Assembly: GCA_964483245.1 (NCBI GenBank)
Contig: CAZABP010000006.1
Location: 1 to 64,000 of the forward strand
Origin: CAZABP01 sp964483245
GTDB lineage: Bacteria > Planctomycetota > UBA1135 > UBA2386
DNA: 64,000 bases
Direction: 5' to 3'
Shown here: positions 35,922 through 45,147 of the stretch, one piece after another
Layout: each line of letters opens with the position of its first letter
Position numbering within the stretch: position 1 is the stretch's first letter
Translations under genes and position numbers: made by a program
Notes under the pieces: generated by a model
Seen by the model: the letters and a program-made list of their open reading frames with translations, nothing else
Database searches by the model: none
Told to the model about the DNA's origin: nothing

Positions 35922-37768
35922 CGCTGCCCGTCCGCCTCCGGCTGCCGCAGCTGGCGCAGCCGGTCGCCATACGCGCGGATCACGTCCTTGCGCGACAGCA
36001 TGCCGAGCACGCGCGTCGGGTCGTCGGTCGCGACGACCGGCAGCTCGTCGATGTTCTTGATCGTGAAGCGCTTCAAAGCGGTGTTCAGGTCGTCGTCCGG
36101 GGTCACTTTCAGCACGTCCTCGGTCGCGATCTCCCTCGCCAACACGAGGTCGGCCAGGGCGGTCTCGGTCATCACGCGCCGGATGTCGGTCAGCGAGAAG
36201 ATCCCGGTCATCCGGCCCTGCCCGTCGACGACCGGAAAATAGCGGGAGTCCGACTGCGCGACGAGCGCGAGCACGCGACGGAGCGGGGTGTCGTCACGGA
36301 CCAGCGTCGGTTCGAACGAGCGGTCGATGACGTCGCGCACGCTGAGTTGCTCGAGCACGTCGACGACGAAATCCCCGGCATGCGCCGGCGAGTCGAGCCG
36401 CGTCGCGACCTGTTCTTCGAACAGCGTCCAGCTCCGGCTCAGCAGGAATGCGACCGACGCCGCCAGCATGATCGGCGCCAACAGCTCGTAGCTCTTGGTG
36501 ATCTCGCTGACCATGATCACGGCCGTGATCGGGACCTTGCCGACGCCGGCGAAGAACCCGCCCATCCCGACCAACACGAAAGGTGCCACGGCGTCGGTCA
36601 GCTCGAGCAGCCGCAGCACCTCACCGGTCACGCCGCCGAGCAGAGCGCCGACGACGAGGCTCGGTGCGAACAACCCCCCGGATCCCCCGGAGCCGACCGT
36701 CAGCGACGTCGCCAACACCTTGCCGACCAGCAGCACGGCGAGCGCCTGCAACGGCAGCAGCCCGTCCATTGCGATCTGGATCAACCCGTGCCCGCCACCG
36801 AGCACGTTCTGGTGGATGTCCCCGGTCAGCTCGCCGACCAACAGCGCGAGCAGGCCGACCAGCGCACCGCCGAGCGCCGGCTTCGCCCACCGCGGCAGCG
36901 GCAGCGGCGCGAATTTCAGTGCCGTCGTGCGCAGCGTGCCGATGTACACGCGGCCGACGACTGCGCACAACACGCCGAGCAACCCGTACCACACCAGATC
37001 GAGCGGATCCTGGAACCGCACTTCCGGCGGCACCGAGAACATGCTCGCGTTCCCCAGGAACAGGATGAACACCGAGTACGCGACGATCGACGCGACGAGG
37101 CACGGGATCAGCGCTTCTGCTTCGCTGTCGGTGTCGCGATACAGCACCTCGCCGGCGAACAGCGCGCCGCCGAGCGGCGCCCGGAAGATCGCGCCGACCC
37201 CCGCCGACGCACCGGCGAGCAGCAGGATGCGACGGTCGCGCTCGCGCAGCCGGAACAGCCCGGCGATGCTCGAACCGATCGCGCCGCCGATCTGCGTGCT
37301 CGGCCCTTCGCGGCCGGCCGAGCCACCGGAGCCGATCGTCGCGATGCTCGCGACCAGCTTGACCCACAGCACGCGCAGGCTGATCCGCCCACCTTGCCTG
37401 TGGAAGCTGCGGATCATCCCGTTCGTGCCTTCACCGGCGGCGTCGGGACAGAACCACGCGATCAACAGGCCGGCGACGAGCCCACCGATCGCCGGAATCA
37501 CGACGATCAACCAGCGGGAGACCGCGGGCAGATCGACGCGCGGGATCCGTTCACCGGCCGGCTCCTGCGGGTCGTATCCGGCGAGGCCGACGAGCACCTG
37601 TTCGGTCGTCCAATGCAGGCCGTAGTGGAACAGCACTGCGCCGATCCCCGCACAGATCCCGACCAACACGCCGAGCAGGGCCCAACGGCCGGTGGCGCCG
37701 AACGACCACGCGCTGCGTTGTGGGGGTTGTGCGCGTGCCGCTGCCTCCACCATCGGGGCGGGAACCAT
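35918..37768 (-). CDS. ClC-type chloride channel/antiporter with CBS pair, 616 aa
   Basis: The membrane part (about residues 25-450) has the ClC signatures GSGGSAGREGPSTQIG, with the gating Glu in GREGP, APLGGALFAGEVLYRD, and GSGGSGGLFAPSLVVG. Two CBS domains follow (about 475-605), ending in RVLGMLSRKDVIRAYGD; they may bind nucleotides and gate the channel. The first motif has Gly-Gly-Ser instead of the typical Gly-Ile-Pro. Coupling to the PTS enzyme I-like gene is unusual. Start 37768 or ATG 37753 are both possible. Confidence 0.9.
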   Translation of the reverse strand: MVPAPMVEAAARAQPPQRSAWSFGATGRWALLGVLVGICAGIGAVLFHYGLHWTTEQVLVGLAGYDPQEPAGERIPRVDLPAVSRWLIVVIPAIGGLVAGLLIAWFCPDAAGEGTNGMIRSFHRQGGRISLRVLWVKLVASIATIGSGGSAGREGPSTQIGGAIGSSIAGLFRLRERDRRILLLAGASAGVGAIFRAPLGGALFAGEVLYRDTDSEAEALIPCLVASIVAYSVFILFLGNASMFSVPPEVRFQDPLDLVWYGLLGVLCAVVGRVYIGTLRTTALKFAPLPLPRWAKPALGGALVGLLALLVGELTGDIHQNVLGGGHGLIQIAMDGLLPLQALAVLLVGKVLATSLTVGSGGSGGLFAPSLVVGALLGGVTGEVLRLLELTDAVAPFVLVGMGGFFAGVGKVPITAVIMVSEITKSYELLAPIMLAASVAFLLSRSWTLFEEQVATRLDSPAHAGDFVVDVLEQLSVRDVIDRSFEPTLVRDDTPLRRVLALVAQSDSRYFPVVDGQGRMTGIFSLTDIRRVMTETALADLVLAREIATEDVLKVTPDDDLNTALKRFTIKNIDELPVVATDDPTRVLGMLSRKDVIRAYGDRLRQLRQPEADGQR

Positions 37769-37919
37769 ACCCGCTCGGTCTGCGGTTCCCCTCGCTTCTC
37801 ACGACGCCGCGCCCCGACGCGGGCACACCGGGGAACGGAAGTTGCCGCACTCGCGACCTCCTCTCACAATCCCTCCCCACGCACGACCCGCGCTCACCGC
37901 GACCCCTGACCCCATCCGC

Positions 37920-38747
37920 ATGCGGATCCATCCGACCGCGATCATCGCCGACGGCGCCGAGCTCGGTGCCGATGTCTCCATCGGACCCTATTGCACCGTT
38001 GGTCCGCGCGTCCGCCTCGGCGATCGCTGCAGGCTCCAGTCGCACGTCGTCATCGACGGTGACACGTGGCTCGGCGACGACTGCGATCTGTATCCGTTCG
38101 TGACGCTCGGCGTCCGCCCGCAGGACAAGAAACTGATCGCCGGCGAAGTCGACAGCAAGCTGCGGATCGGCTCGAACAACGTGTTCCGCGAGAGCGTGAC
38201 GCTGCACGGCGGCACGCCGCACGGGTCCGGCACGACCACCGTCGGCAACCACAACATGTTCCTGGTCGGCAGCCACGTCGGGCACGACGCAACGGTCGGC
38301 AACGGGATCGTGTTCACCAACGGCTCGATGGCAGCCGGGCACGTCACGATCGAAGACCGGTCGATCCTCGGCGCGATGGTCGGCGTGCACCAGTTCGCGC
38401 GCGTCGGCAAGCTCGCGATGGTCGGCGCCGGCGCGCGGCTGTCGCGCGATGCGCCGCCGTTCAGCCTCGTGCAGGGAGACCGCGCCCGCCTGGTCGGGAT
38501 CAACGTGATCGGGATGCGGCGCGCCGGTCTCACCGGCGACGACATCACCGACGTCAAGCGCGCGTTCCGGATCCTGTTCTGGGGTGGCGGGCTGCTGCCG
38601 CAGCGGCTCGAGCATGCGCAAGCGGAACTCGGCCACGTGCCGCACGCGCACGCCGTCATCGAGTTCGTGCGCCACAGCCGGCGCGGCGTCTGCATGCCGC
38701 GCAACCGCGAGCACCAGCCGGCCGACATGTCCGCGCACGATTCTTGA
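37920..38747 (+). CDS. lpxA: UDP-N-acetylglucosamine acyltransferase LpxA, 275 aa
   Basis: LpxA adds a 3-hydroxyacyl chain to UDP-GlcNAc, the first step of lipid A. The left-handed beta-helix hexapeptide repeats start at MRIHPTAIIADGAELGADV; the catalytic His lies in VGSHVGHDATVGN, and SMAAGHVTIEDRS, MVGVHQFARVGKLAMVG and the C-terminal helices are typical. Length is normal (about 262 in E. coli). No SD is visible before the ATG. No other lpx gene is in the window, but LpxA indicates a lipid A-bearing outer membrane. Confidence 0.9.
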   Translation: MRIHPTAIIADGAELGADVSIGPYCTVGPRVRLGDRCRLQSHVVIDGDTWLGDDCDLYPFVTLGVRPQDKKLIAGEVDSKLRIGSNNVFRESVTLHGGTPHGSGTTTVGNHNMFLVGSHVGHDATVGNGIVFTNGSMAAGHVTIEDRSILGAMVGVHQFARVGKLAMVGAGARLSRDAPPFSLVQGDRARLVGINVIGMRRAGLTGDDITDVKRAFRILFWGGGLLPQRLEHAQAELGHVPHAHAVIEFVRHSRRGVCMPRNREHQPADMSAHDS

Positions 38748-38759
38748 GAGCCTCCTGAC

Positions 38760-40190
38760 GTGTTGCGCGCCGGAAGCCGGATCGCGCTCGCCGCGGCGCT
38801 CGGCGTAGCGTCGGCCGCGCAGGATCCGGCGGCGGTCGTCCAGTTCCGCGCGCCGGATGGCAGCCGCATCCTGCTGCTGCCGGTCGAAGGCGCGCCGATC
38901 GTGCACTGGACGACGTACGCGCCGGCCGGCGCGACCGAGGACCCGGCTGGCGGCATCGGGCTCGCCGTCGCCGTGGCGCGGGCGTCGCTGTGGGGTGCCG
39001 TCCCCACACCGCAGGTCGACGCGGCGCGCGGCGCCTGGCGCAGCTACGAACAGCTCGATGTCCAGTTGCAAGAGGCTGGCAGCGAGGCGCCGGAAGAGCT
39101 GTTCGAGCGCTGGCGCAATGCCCTCGAGCAGGCGCTGACGACCGCCGACCCGTTCGCCTGGCAGCAGGAGCTGCGCAGCGCACCGGCGATCGGACCGGAG
39201 CTCGAGGTCGTCCACGATGGGACGCTGCTGCAGCTGACCGTCCCGACCAACGCGCTCGAGCGCGTCGTTTCGCTGTTGGCGCAGCGGCGCAGCGGCGCGC
39301 TGCTGGTCGGTTGGCGGCGCCAGCTCGAGATCGCGCGGCTCGAGCGCCAGCGCGACCGCGGCGCGCGGCCGTTCGGCGGCATCGTCGACGAGCTGCTCGA
39401 GATCGGTCTGGCCGGGCACCCCGCGACCCGCGAGGAGCCGGAGCTGCTGGCCGCGCCGTCGGTCGACGCCGGCGATGCGCTCGCCGTGTTCGCCCGCACG
39501 CAGGCCGGGCCGCGCACGCTGCACGTATTGGTGGGCAGTTTCGATCCGGCGATCGTGCGTGCGCTGCTCGAGCGCGAGCTGACGCCGCTGCCGGACAGCG
39601 GTGACCTGGCGCCTTCGCGCGTGACGCCGACCCCACGCGGCGAGCGGCGCTCGTCGCTGCACGGAGCGACCAGCGCGCTCGTCGCCGGCTGGCTGCCGCC
39701 GCCGGGGATCTCGGCGCACGCGCTGGAGCTGCTCGCGGAGTGGCTGGCCGGAGGTGAGGATGCGTTCCTGCCGCAGCGCCTGCGTGCGCGCGGGCTGCCG
39801 ACGATCAGCGTCCGCGCTGCGGCGCGCTTCCCCGGACCGCAGCCGCCGTTTCTGTTCGGGATCGAGATCGCCGATCGCGGCGTGCCGCCGGCCGCCAGCG
39901 AGGCGCTGTTGGCGGCGCTTGACGCCGTGCTGGCCGACGCGCTCGAGACCGGCCCGAGCGCAGTCGAGCGCGATCTCGTCGTCGCGCGGCATGCCGCGCG
40001 CCAGGTCCCGGAACGCGCCGGCAGTCGCGAGCTGTCGCGGTTGCTCGCGATCGAATGCGGCGCCGGCGGTCGCGAACCGCAGGACGTGCTGTCACCGCCG
40101 GCGCTGGATGCGGCGGCACTGCACGCTGCTGCGCGCGCGTTGCTGGTGCGGGAACGCCGCACGGTCGTGCTGCAGGAGCCGGCGCGATGA
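38760..40190 (+). CDS. M16-like protein without zinc site, secreted, 476 aa
   Basis: The GTG start leads a signal peptide cut near Ser-Ala-Ala-Gln. The following about 450 residues have the two-lobe alpha/beta pattern of M16 (pitrilysin) proteins, for example LVAGWLPPPGISAHALELLAEWLAGG. The HxxEH zinc motif is absent, so it is likely a non-catalytic subunit or structural relative. The gene overlaps the next, a related lipoprotein, by ATGA at 40187-40190, so the two may form a complex. Confidence 0.7.
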   Translation: MLRAGSRIALAAALGVASAAQDPAAVVQFRAPDGSRILLLPVEGAPIVHWTTYAPAGATEDPAGGIGLAVAVARASLWGAVPTPQVDAARGAWRSYEQLDVQLQEAGSEAPEELFERWRNALEQALTTADPFAWQQELRSAPAIGPELEVVHDGTLLQLTVPTNALERVVSLLAQRRSGALLVGWRRQLEIARLERQRDRGARPFGGIVDELLEIGLAGHPATREEPELLAAPSVDAGDALAVFARTQAGPRTLHVLVGSFDPAIVRALLERELTPLPDSGDLAPSRVTPTPRGERRSSLHGATSALVAGWLPPPGISAHALELLAEWLAGGEDAFLPQRLRARGLPTISVRAAARFPGPQPPFLFGIEIADRGVPPAASEALLAALDAVLADALETGPSAVERDLVVARHAARQVPERAGSRELSRLLAIECGAGGREPQDVLSPPALDAAALHAAARALLVRERRTVVLQEPAR

Positions 40191-42379
40191 ATGTGGGTCG
40201 CAGTGCGCTGGCACCGTTGCTGTGGGTCGGACTCGCCGGCTGTTGGTCGCAGCCGGTGGCGATGCCGCGGGACGAGATCCGGCCGCCAGTCGAGCCGCAG
40301 AATCCGCAACCGGAACCGGTTGTGGACGCGGGTCCCGGTGCCGGCCCGACCGGCACACGTGCATCGCAGCCAGTGGATCCCGGGGAGGCATTCGCGACGT
40401 ACGCGCCGGCGCCGACGCAGCGCCGGCTGCTGCCGAGCGGGCTCGTGCTCGCGACGCCGGCGTCTGCGCATGGCGGTCGGATCGCCGTCGTGCGGCTCGC
40501 GCTGCCGTTCGGGCAGCGCATGGGCAAGGCGGGGCTCGCGGATCTCGCGGTGCACGCGGTGGCCGAAGCGCGGGTCGGGGACGGCGCCGGGCGCACGCTA
40601 CGTGACGCGATCGTGCTGCTCGGTGGTCAGATCGAGGTCGAGCTGGGTGCACAGGCATCCGCGATCGAGTTGACGGTGCCGACTGCGCAATGGCGCCCGG
40701 CCCTCGCGCTGCTGGTCGCAGCGCTGCGCGCCGAAGCGCTTGGGGACGCCGCGTGCTCCGAGCTGCGCGAGCGCCTCGTCCGACGCCGGGCCGAGGAGCG
40801 CGCCCGCCCGCGCGCCGGCACGCTAGCGCTCGGGATCACGCGTTGGCCCGAGCTGCCCCCGTCCGAGCACCTCGCGCGGCTGCAGTCGCTCGAAGCGGAC
40901 GAAGTCGCCGTGTTCCAGCGGTTGCAGATGCAGCCGCGTGGCTGCGTGTTGGCGCTGCACGTGCCCGGCGAGGAGGGGATCGTCGTCGCGTCGCAGGCGG
41001 AGCTGACGCTCGCGCCGTGGCTCGATGCCGCGCCGCAGGCGGATCCGCCGAAGGAGCTCGCGCCGGTGGTACCGCTGCCGGGGTTGCGGATCGCGCAGGC
41101 GCCGTTCGCCGAGATCGGGCTCGTGTTGACGTTGCCGACGCTCGAAGAACCGCTCGCGCTCGAGCTCCGGCTGCTGCTCGAGATCCTGTCGATGGAGGGC
41201 ATCGGCGGCCGGATCGGACTGTTGCTGCGCGAGGCTGGCGCCGGACCGGTCGCGTTCGAAGGCACGCTGCACGACGAGCCGGGCGGCAGCTACCTGTGGC
41301 TGCGCGCGCCGGCACCACCTTCGGCGTTCGCCGCCATCTGGCGCGGCCTCGATCTCGCGCGCGAGTCGCTGCGGCTGCGCCCGCCGAACGACGACGAGGT
41401 CCGGCGTGCCGCGCAGCGGCTGCAGCTCCGGCTCGTCGCCGACCATGAGGACCCGCGTGCGTGGGCGCGCCACATGTGCGCACAGGTGCTGCGCGCTGCC
41501 GTGCCGGAACGCAGCAAGCCGTTCGATCTCGGCGAGCTGCTGAACCGGCTCGGCGAACCCAAGCGCCTGCAGCTCGCCGCGGCGCTCGCCCAGTTCGGCC
41601 GCAATCCGCTGTCGGCCGTCGCGATCGCGCCGGAACTGCCGCCGCTCGACCTGCCCGGTGTCACCGTGGTCGACGAAGCCTTCGCGACCGGCGTCAGCGG
41701 CGTGGTGCCGGCGGATCGGACCGCGCAGGCCGAACGCGCCAAGCCGTTCATCGAGCAGGCGCTGCGCGCGGTGGGCGGACCGGAGGCACTCGCGACGCTC
41801 GGTGGGTATGCGGCGGAGCTTCACCTCGGCGAGACCGACACGCTGCTGCGCGACCTGCTCTGGGTGCGCGCGCCGGATCGGATGCGCCGCATGCGGCGCG
41901 TGCTCGCGACCACGATCGAGACCGTCGCGACGCGTGACGGCGGCAGCGAACGCGCCGGTGACCAGGAGCTGCCGCTCGCGCCGGAGGAGTCCATCCCGCT
42001 GCTCGAACGCGCGCTGCGGCATCCACTGCTGCTGCTCGCCGCCGTCGCGCGCGGCGAAGCCAGCTATCGGCTGATCGCGCTGCGCCGCGCCGGCAACCGG
42101 CCGATCGCCGTGCTCGAGCGCGACGACCCGACGCAGGAACGCCTGCGCCTGCTCGTCGACGCCGAGTCGGGGCTGGTGCGCGGCCTCGAGACGCGCGAAG
42201 CCCGTCCCGGCCTCGGCCGCGTCAACGTGCGCGAAGAGTTCGCCGACTACCGCACGGTCGGCGCGCTGCGCACGCCGTTCCTCGTGACGACCGTGCTGGA
42301 CGACCGGATCCGCGTCGTCGCGAAGTGGGTCTCGGTGACGTTCGGGGCACCGGGGGATGCGGAGTTGGGCGTGCGCTGA
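40187..42379 (+). CDS. M16-like lipoprotein with LolA-like C-terminal domain, 730 aa
   Basis: A lipobox (Val-Gly-Leu-Ala-Gly-Cys) predicts a lipoprotein. After a Pro-rich linker (residues 25-70) come two M16-like lobes (about 75-520). At the place of HxxEH stands VHAVAEA, so the zinc site is lost. Residues of about 540-730 form another domain (RAVGGPEALATLGGYAAELH and EFADYRTVGALRTPFLVT), which resembles the LolA-like tail seen on some M16 proteins. Probably an envelope complex partner of the previous protein. Confidence 0.7.
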   Translation: MNVGRSALAPLLWVGLAGCWSQPVAMPRDEIRPPVEPQNPQPEPVVDAGPGAGPTGTRASQPVDPGEAFATYAPAPTQRRLLPSGLVLATPASAHGGRIAVVRLALPFGQRMGKAGLADLAVHAVAEARVGDGAGRTLRDAIVLLGGQIEVELGAQASAIELTVPTAQWRPALALLVAALRAEALGDAACSELRERLVRRRAEERARPRAGTLALGITRWPELPPSEHLARLQSLEADEVAVFQRLQMQPRGCVLALHVPGEEGIVVASQAELTLAPWLDAAPQADPPKELAPVVPLPGLRIAQAPFAEIGLVLTLPTLEEPLALELRLLLEILSMEGIGGRIGLLLREAGAGPVAFEGTLHDEPGGSYLWLRAPAPPSAFAAIWRGLDLARESLRLRPPNDDEVRRAAQRLQLRLVADHEDPRAWARHMCAQVLRAAVPERSKPFDLGELLNRLGEPKRLQLAAALAQFGRNPLSAVAIAPELPPLDLPGVTVVDEAFATGVSGVVPADRTAQAERAKPFIEQALRAVGGPEALATLGGYAAELHLGETDTLLRDLLWVRAPDRMRRMRRVLATTIETVATRDGGSERAGDQELPLAPEESIPLLERALRHPLLLLAAVARGEASYRLIALRRAGNRPIAVLERDDPTQERLRLLVDAESGLVRGLETREARPGLGRVNVREEFADYRTVGALRTPFLVTTVLDDRIRVVAKWVSVTFGAPGDAELGVR

Positions 42380-42396
42380 GTTGCGCCGGCACAGCG

Positions 42397-42416
42397 TCCT
42401 CGCGGGAACGCGAGGA
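42397..42416. terminator. Bidirectional hairpin terminator between convergent genes
   Basis: TCCTCGCG and CGCGAGGA form a perfect 8-bp stem with a GGAA loop, in the 48-base gap between two converging genes. No long T-run is present. Confidence 0.5.
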
Positions 42417-42427
42417 TTCGAAGCCGT

Positions 42428-43600
42428 TCACGACCCGCCGAACGTCACTTCGAGCCCGACGAAAAACTGGTGCTCGCCGGTGATGTCCTCATCGGTCGTG
42501 ACCGGCGCGCGCGCGGGATTCGTCAGATACGAGTAATCCCCGATCAGCTCGATCGAGTTGCCGAGCATCAACCCCATGTGCACGCCGCCGCCGTAGAAGA
42601 ACTCCTTGCTCGAACCGACGCCGCTCTCGCGCAGCGTCTGCAGGTACTGCAATTGCGCGAACGGCGTCAGCACGAACGCCGACCCGAGCTCCAACCGGTA
42701 GCCGATCGTGCCGTCGACCCACAGGTGCCCGATCGGCTTCTGCGTATCCGCGGTGTAGACGCGGTCCTCGTCGGGCGAGACGGCGCCGCGTACCCAGATC
42801 TCCCAGACGCCGCTGTCCCCCTGCGGGACGTACCACTCGAGCTTGCCTTCGCCGCGCCAGACCGAGCTCGGCAGCTCCGACTCGAAGATCCCGACGGTGC
42901 CGAACAGCGTGTCGGAGTCGTTCAGCTCGTACTCGATCGCTACCGTCGCGAGGAAACCCTGCTCCGGCCTGCCGTTGACGCGGCTCAGCGCGAGCGTGTT
43001 GTGCTCGATCCAGGTCTTGAACCCGTACGCGGCGTAGTCGCCCGGGATCCGATAGCCGGACGAAGTCTGCTCGTTGCGATCGAACGAGAGCTGCTTGTAG
43101 AACGCGCCGGCGTCGAGCCGCATGCCTTCGCCGACGTCGCGGCCGAGGCTGAGCTGCAGGCCCCACTCGTCGCTCTCGTAGCGGCCGGTCGGCGTGAAGT
43201 CCTCGCCGTCGTAGAAGCCCTCGCGGTAGAACGGGAAGAAGCGGTACCAGCCCTCGAACCGGCTCTGGTTGCCACCGCCGAGCAGCACGTCGTCCTTCAG
43301 GCCGAAGTACGCCCCGTCCCGGCCGGCGTACGCATCCAGCACGCTCTCCCGCCCGCCGACCTGCGACTCGCGCAGATACGCGAACCCGTCCAGCCCGACC
43401 TCGTCGTCGAAGCCGGCCGCCGGCACGGCGTCCTGCGCGATGCTGCCGACGGCGCCGGCGCGCACCTTGAATGTCGTCGTGTACGGCTGCGGCCGGTTCC
43501 GCGTCAGCATCAGCTCGGGGAAGCTGACGGTCTGGTGGTGCTGTGCAGCGGCGCCGGCCGCCAGCAGCGCGGCCGCCGCGAGCAGGCGGGAGGGAGTCAT
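42428..43600 (-). CDS. Outer-membrane porin-like beta-barrel, 390 aa
   Basis: The signal peptide (Ala-rich, cut near Ala-Gln) is followed by many short amphipathic strands with aromatic ends, such as RFEGWYRFFPFYREGFYDG, FLATVAIEYELNDSDTLFGT and ELIGDYSYLT, and a final strand FFVGLEVTFGGS. This is what a 14-18-strand outer membrane barrel looks like. Substrate unknown. An 8-bp hairpin after the stop separates it from the convergent M16-like gene. Confidence 0.65.
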   Translation of the reverse strand: MTPSRLLAAAALLAAGAAAQHHQTVSFPELMLTRNRPQPYTTTFKVRAGAVGSIAQDAVPAAGFDDEVGLDGFAYLRESQVGGRESVLDAYAGRDGAYFGLKDDVLLGGGNQSRFEGWYRFFPFYREGFYDGEDFTPTGRYESDEWGLQLSLGRDVGEGMRLDAGAFYKQLSFDRNEQTSSGYRIPGDYAAYGFKTWIEHNTLALSRVNGRPEQGFLATVAIEYELNDSDTLFGTVGIFESELPSSVWRGEGKLEWYVPQGDSGVWEIWVRGAVSPDEDRVYTADTQKPIGHLWVDGTIGYRLELGSAFVLTPFAQLQYLQTLRESGVGSSKEFFYGGGVHMGLMLGNSIELIGDYSYLTNPARAPVTTDEDITGEHQFFVGLEVTFGGS

Positions 43601-43702
43601 GGGCGCGCACGATAGGAGGGGCGGACGGCAACGCGAGCGTGCAGCCGGGTTTCAACGCAACGCGCGCGAGCCACGCGCCGACCCGACGCGCCCGTGCCGG
43701 GC

Positions 43703-43708
43703 TACGCT
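43703..43708 (+). promoter_or_regulatory. -10-like hexamer close to a start codon
   Basis: TACGCT lies six bases before the ATG at 43715. If used as a -10, the transcript would be almost leaderless. Confidence 0.25.
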
Positions 43709-43714
43709 CGCGGG

Positions 43715-44068
43715 ATGCAAGACGAGACCTTGACGGCGGCCGCGCGGGCGGAGCTCGGGCGGCGGTTTCGTGGCTGGTGGACGGCGTTCGCGATCCTGTG
43801 GTTGATCCCCGGAGGTGCGCTCCTGATGTTTCTGTTCCGGCCGTTCGTGATGCTGGTCCGGAACGGTCCCCGCACGGTCGGTGTGGATCCGGACGCGTGG
43901 CACGACGCGATCATCCTGATCCACATGGACGTCGTGGTCATCGGCGCCGCGATGGCACTGGTGCTGTGGGTGCTCCCGCTGACGGTCGCGCTGTTCGCGT
44001 GGTACTCGTTCCGCTCGGTGTTGAAGCCAACCGACCCCGAGCCGCCTCCCGCTCAGGCCGCCGCGTAG
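43715..44068 (+). CDS. Small two-span membrane protein, 117 aa
   Basis: Two hydrophobic segments (about residues 22-42 and 72-95) flank a polar loop; the tail is Pro/Ala-rich. I do not recognise the family. The ATG at 43715 is preferred to a GTG at 43694, because a -10-like TACGCT lies between them. The 3' end overlaps the convergent glycosyltransferase gene by 16 bases. Confidence 0.6.
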   Translation: MQDETLTAAARAELGRRFRGWWTAFAILWLIPGGALLMFLFRPFVMLVRNGPRTVGVDPDAWHDAIILIHMDVVVIGAAMALVLWVLPLTVALFAWYSFRSVLKPTDPEPPPAQAAA

Positions 44069-45066
44069 GCCGCGAGCAACTGGTCGATCTCGCGCTGCGG
44101 GTCGAACTTCCGCTTGATCTCCTCGCGCAGGCGCACGCCGAGCGCGCCCGCGGCGGAGCGGTTGCGCGCGAGCGCGAGCACACACTTCGCCAGCGACTGC
44201 TCGTCGTCGAACAACAGCCCGGTCTCCTTGTGGCGGATCAGATCCCGGTTCCCCGGCGCGTCGCTCGCGACGACGGTGCGGCCGAGCGCGCCGGCTTCGA
44301 GGATCGTCGGGCTCATCCCTTCCGACAGCGACGTGTTCAACACGACGTCGGCGTCGACGTAGGCGGCACCCATGCGCTCGGGTGACAGCGTCGGCAGGAT
44401 CCGCACACCCGGCTCCTGCGCCGCGAGGCGGCGCAGCTCCGCCGCGTAGTCGGCGTCCTGCTCCGGCCCGGCGATGATCATCTCGGCGTCGATGCCGGCG
44501 CCGCGCAGCAGGCGCACGAGCGGCAGCGCGCGGTATTGCCCCTTGATCGGGCGCAGTCCGCCCGGCAGCAGGATCAGGAACCGGCTGCGCGGGATTCCGA
44601 GCGAGCGGCGCAGATCGGTGCCATCGGTCGCGAGTCGATCGACGGCGCGCGGTACGACGTCGATCTTGCCGACGGCGTCCGGGATCGCCTGCTCGACTTC
44701 AGTTGCGAGTGACGGCGTCGGCACGAGCACGCGCCGGGAGCGCAGCAGCACCTGCCCGACCAACACGCCGAGCGGGTCGGAGACCATCCGGTGGTGGAAG
44801 TCCTCGCCGCTCAGCGAGACGACCCACGGGATGCGCAGGCCGAGCAGCGGCACGCCGTTGTGGAACGCATCGTGCGCATGCACGATCTCCGGCTTGAAGC
44901 GGTCGATCGCGCCTTCGAGGGATTCCTTCAGGCCGCCTTCGGTCACGGCGCCGAAGATCTCGCACAGGTGGCCGTGACGCTGCAGGCCTTCGCGCCAGCG
45001 CTGGACCGTGTTGGCGCTGCCGAGGTGGTGCTCGGCGGGGGCGGGAGTCAGCAGCAGGATCTTCAC
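44053..45066 (-). CDS. GT4-family glycosyltransferase, 337 aa
   Basis: This GT-B enzyme begins VKILLLTPAPAEHHLGSANT, has EIVHAHDAFHNGVPLLGL in the N-terminal lobe, LLPGGLRPIKGQYRAL in the linker, and the C-terminal NTSLSEGMSPTILEAGALGR with the paired Glu that binds the nucleotide sugar. GTG 45066 gives the canonical N-terminus; an ATG at 45126 would add 20 residues. Donor and acceptor are unknown. It lies just downstream of the BtpA-family gene. Confidence 0.85.
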   Translation of the reverse strand: MKILLLTPAPAEHHLGSANTVQRWREGLQRHGHLCEIFGAVTEGGLKESLEGAIDRFKPEIVHAHDAFHNGVPLLGLRIPWVVSLSGEDFHHRMVSDPLGVLVGQVLLRSRRVLVPTPSLATEVEQAIPDAVGKIDVVPRAVDRLATDGTDLRRSLGIPRSRFLILLPGGLRPIKGQYRALPLVRLLRGAGIDAEMIIAGPEQDADYAAELRRLAAQEPGVRILPTLSPERMGAAYVDADVVLNTSLSEGMSPTILEAGALGRTVVASDAPGNRDLIRHKETGLLFDDEQSLAKCVLALARNRSAAGALGVRLREEIKRKFDPQREIDQLLAAYAAA

Positions 45067-45147
45067 CGGATCCGTTTTCGGCACAGCTGCGGCGCCGGCT
45101 TGGGAGCCGCGCGGCCCGCGGCGCATCGCCCGCTGCCAACGGGCCGA

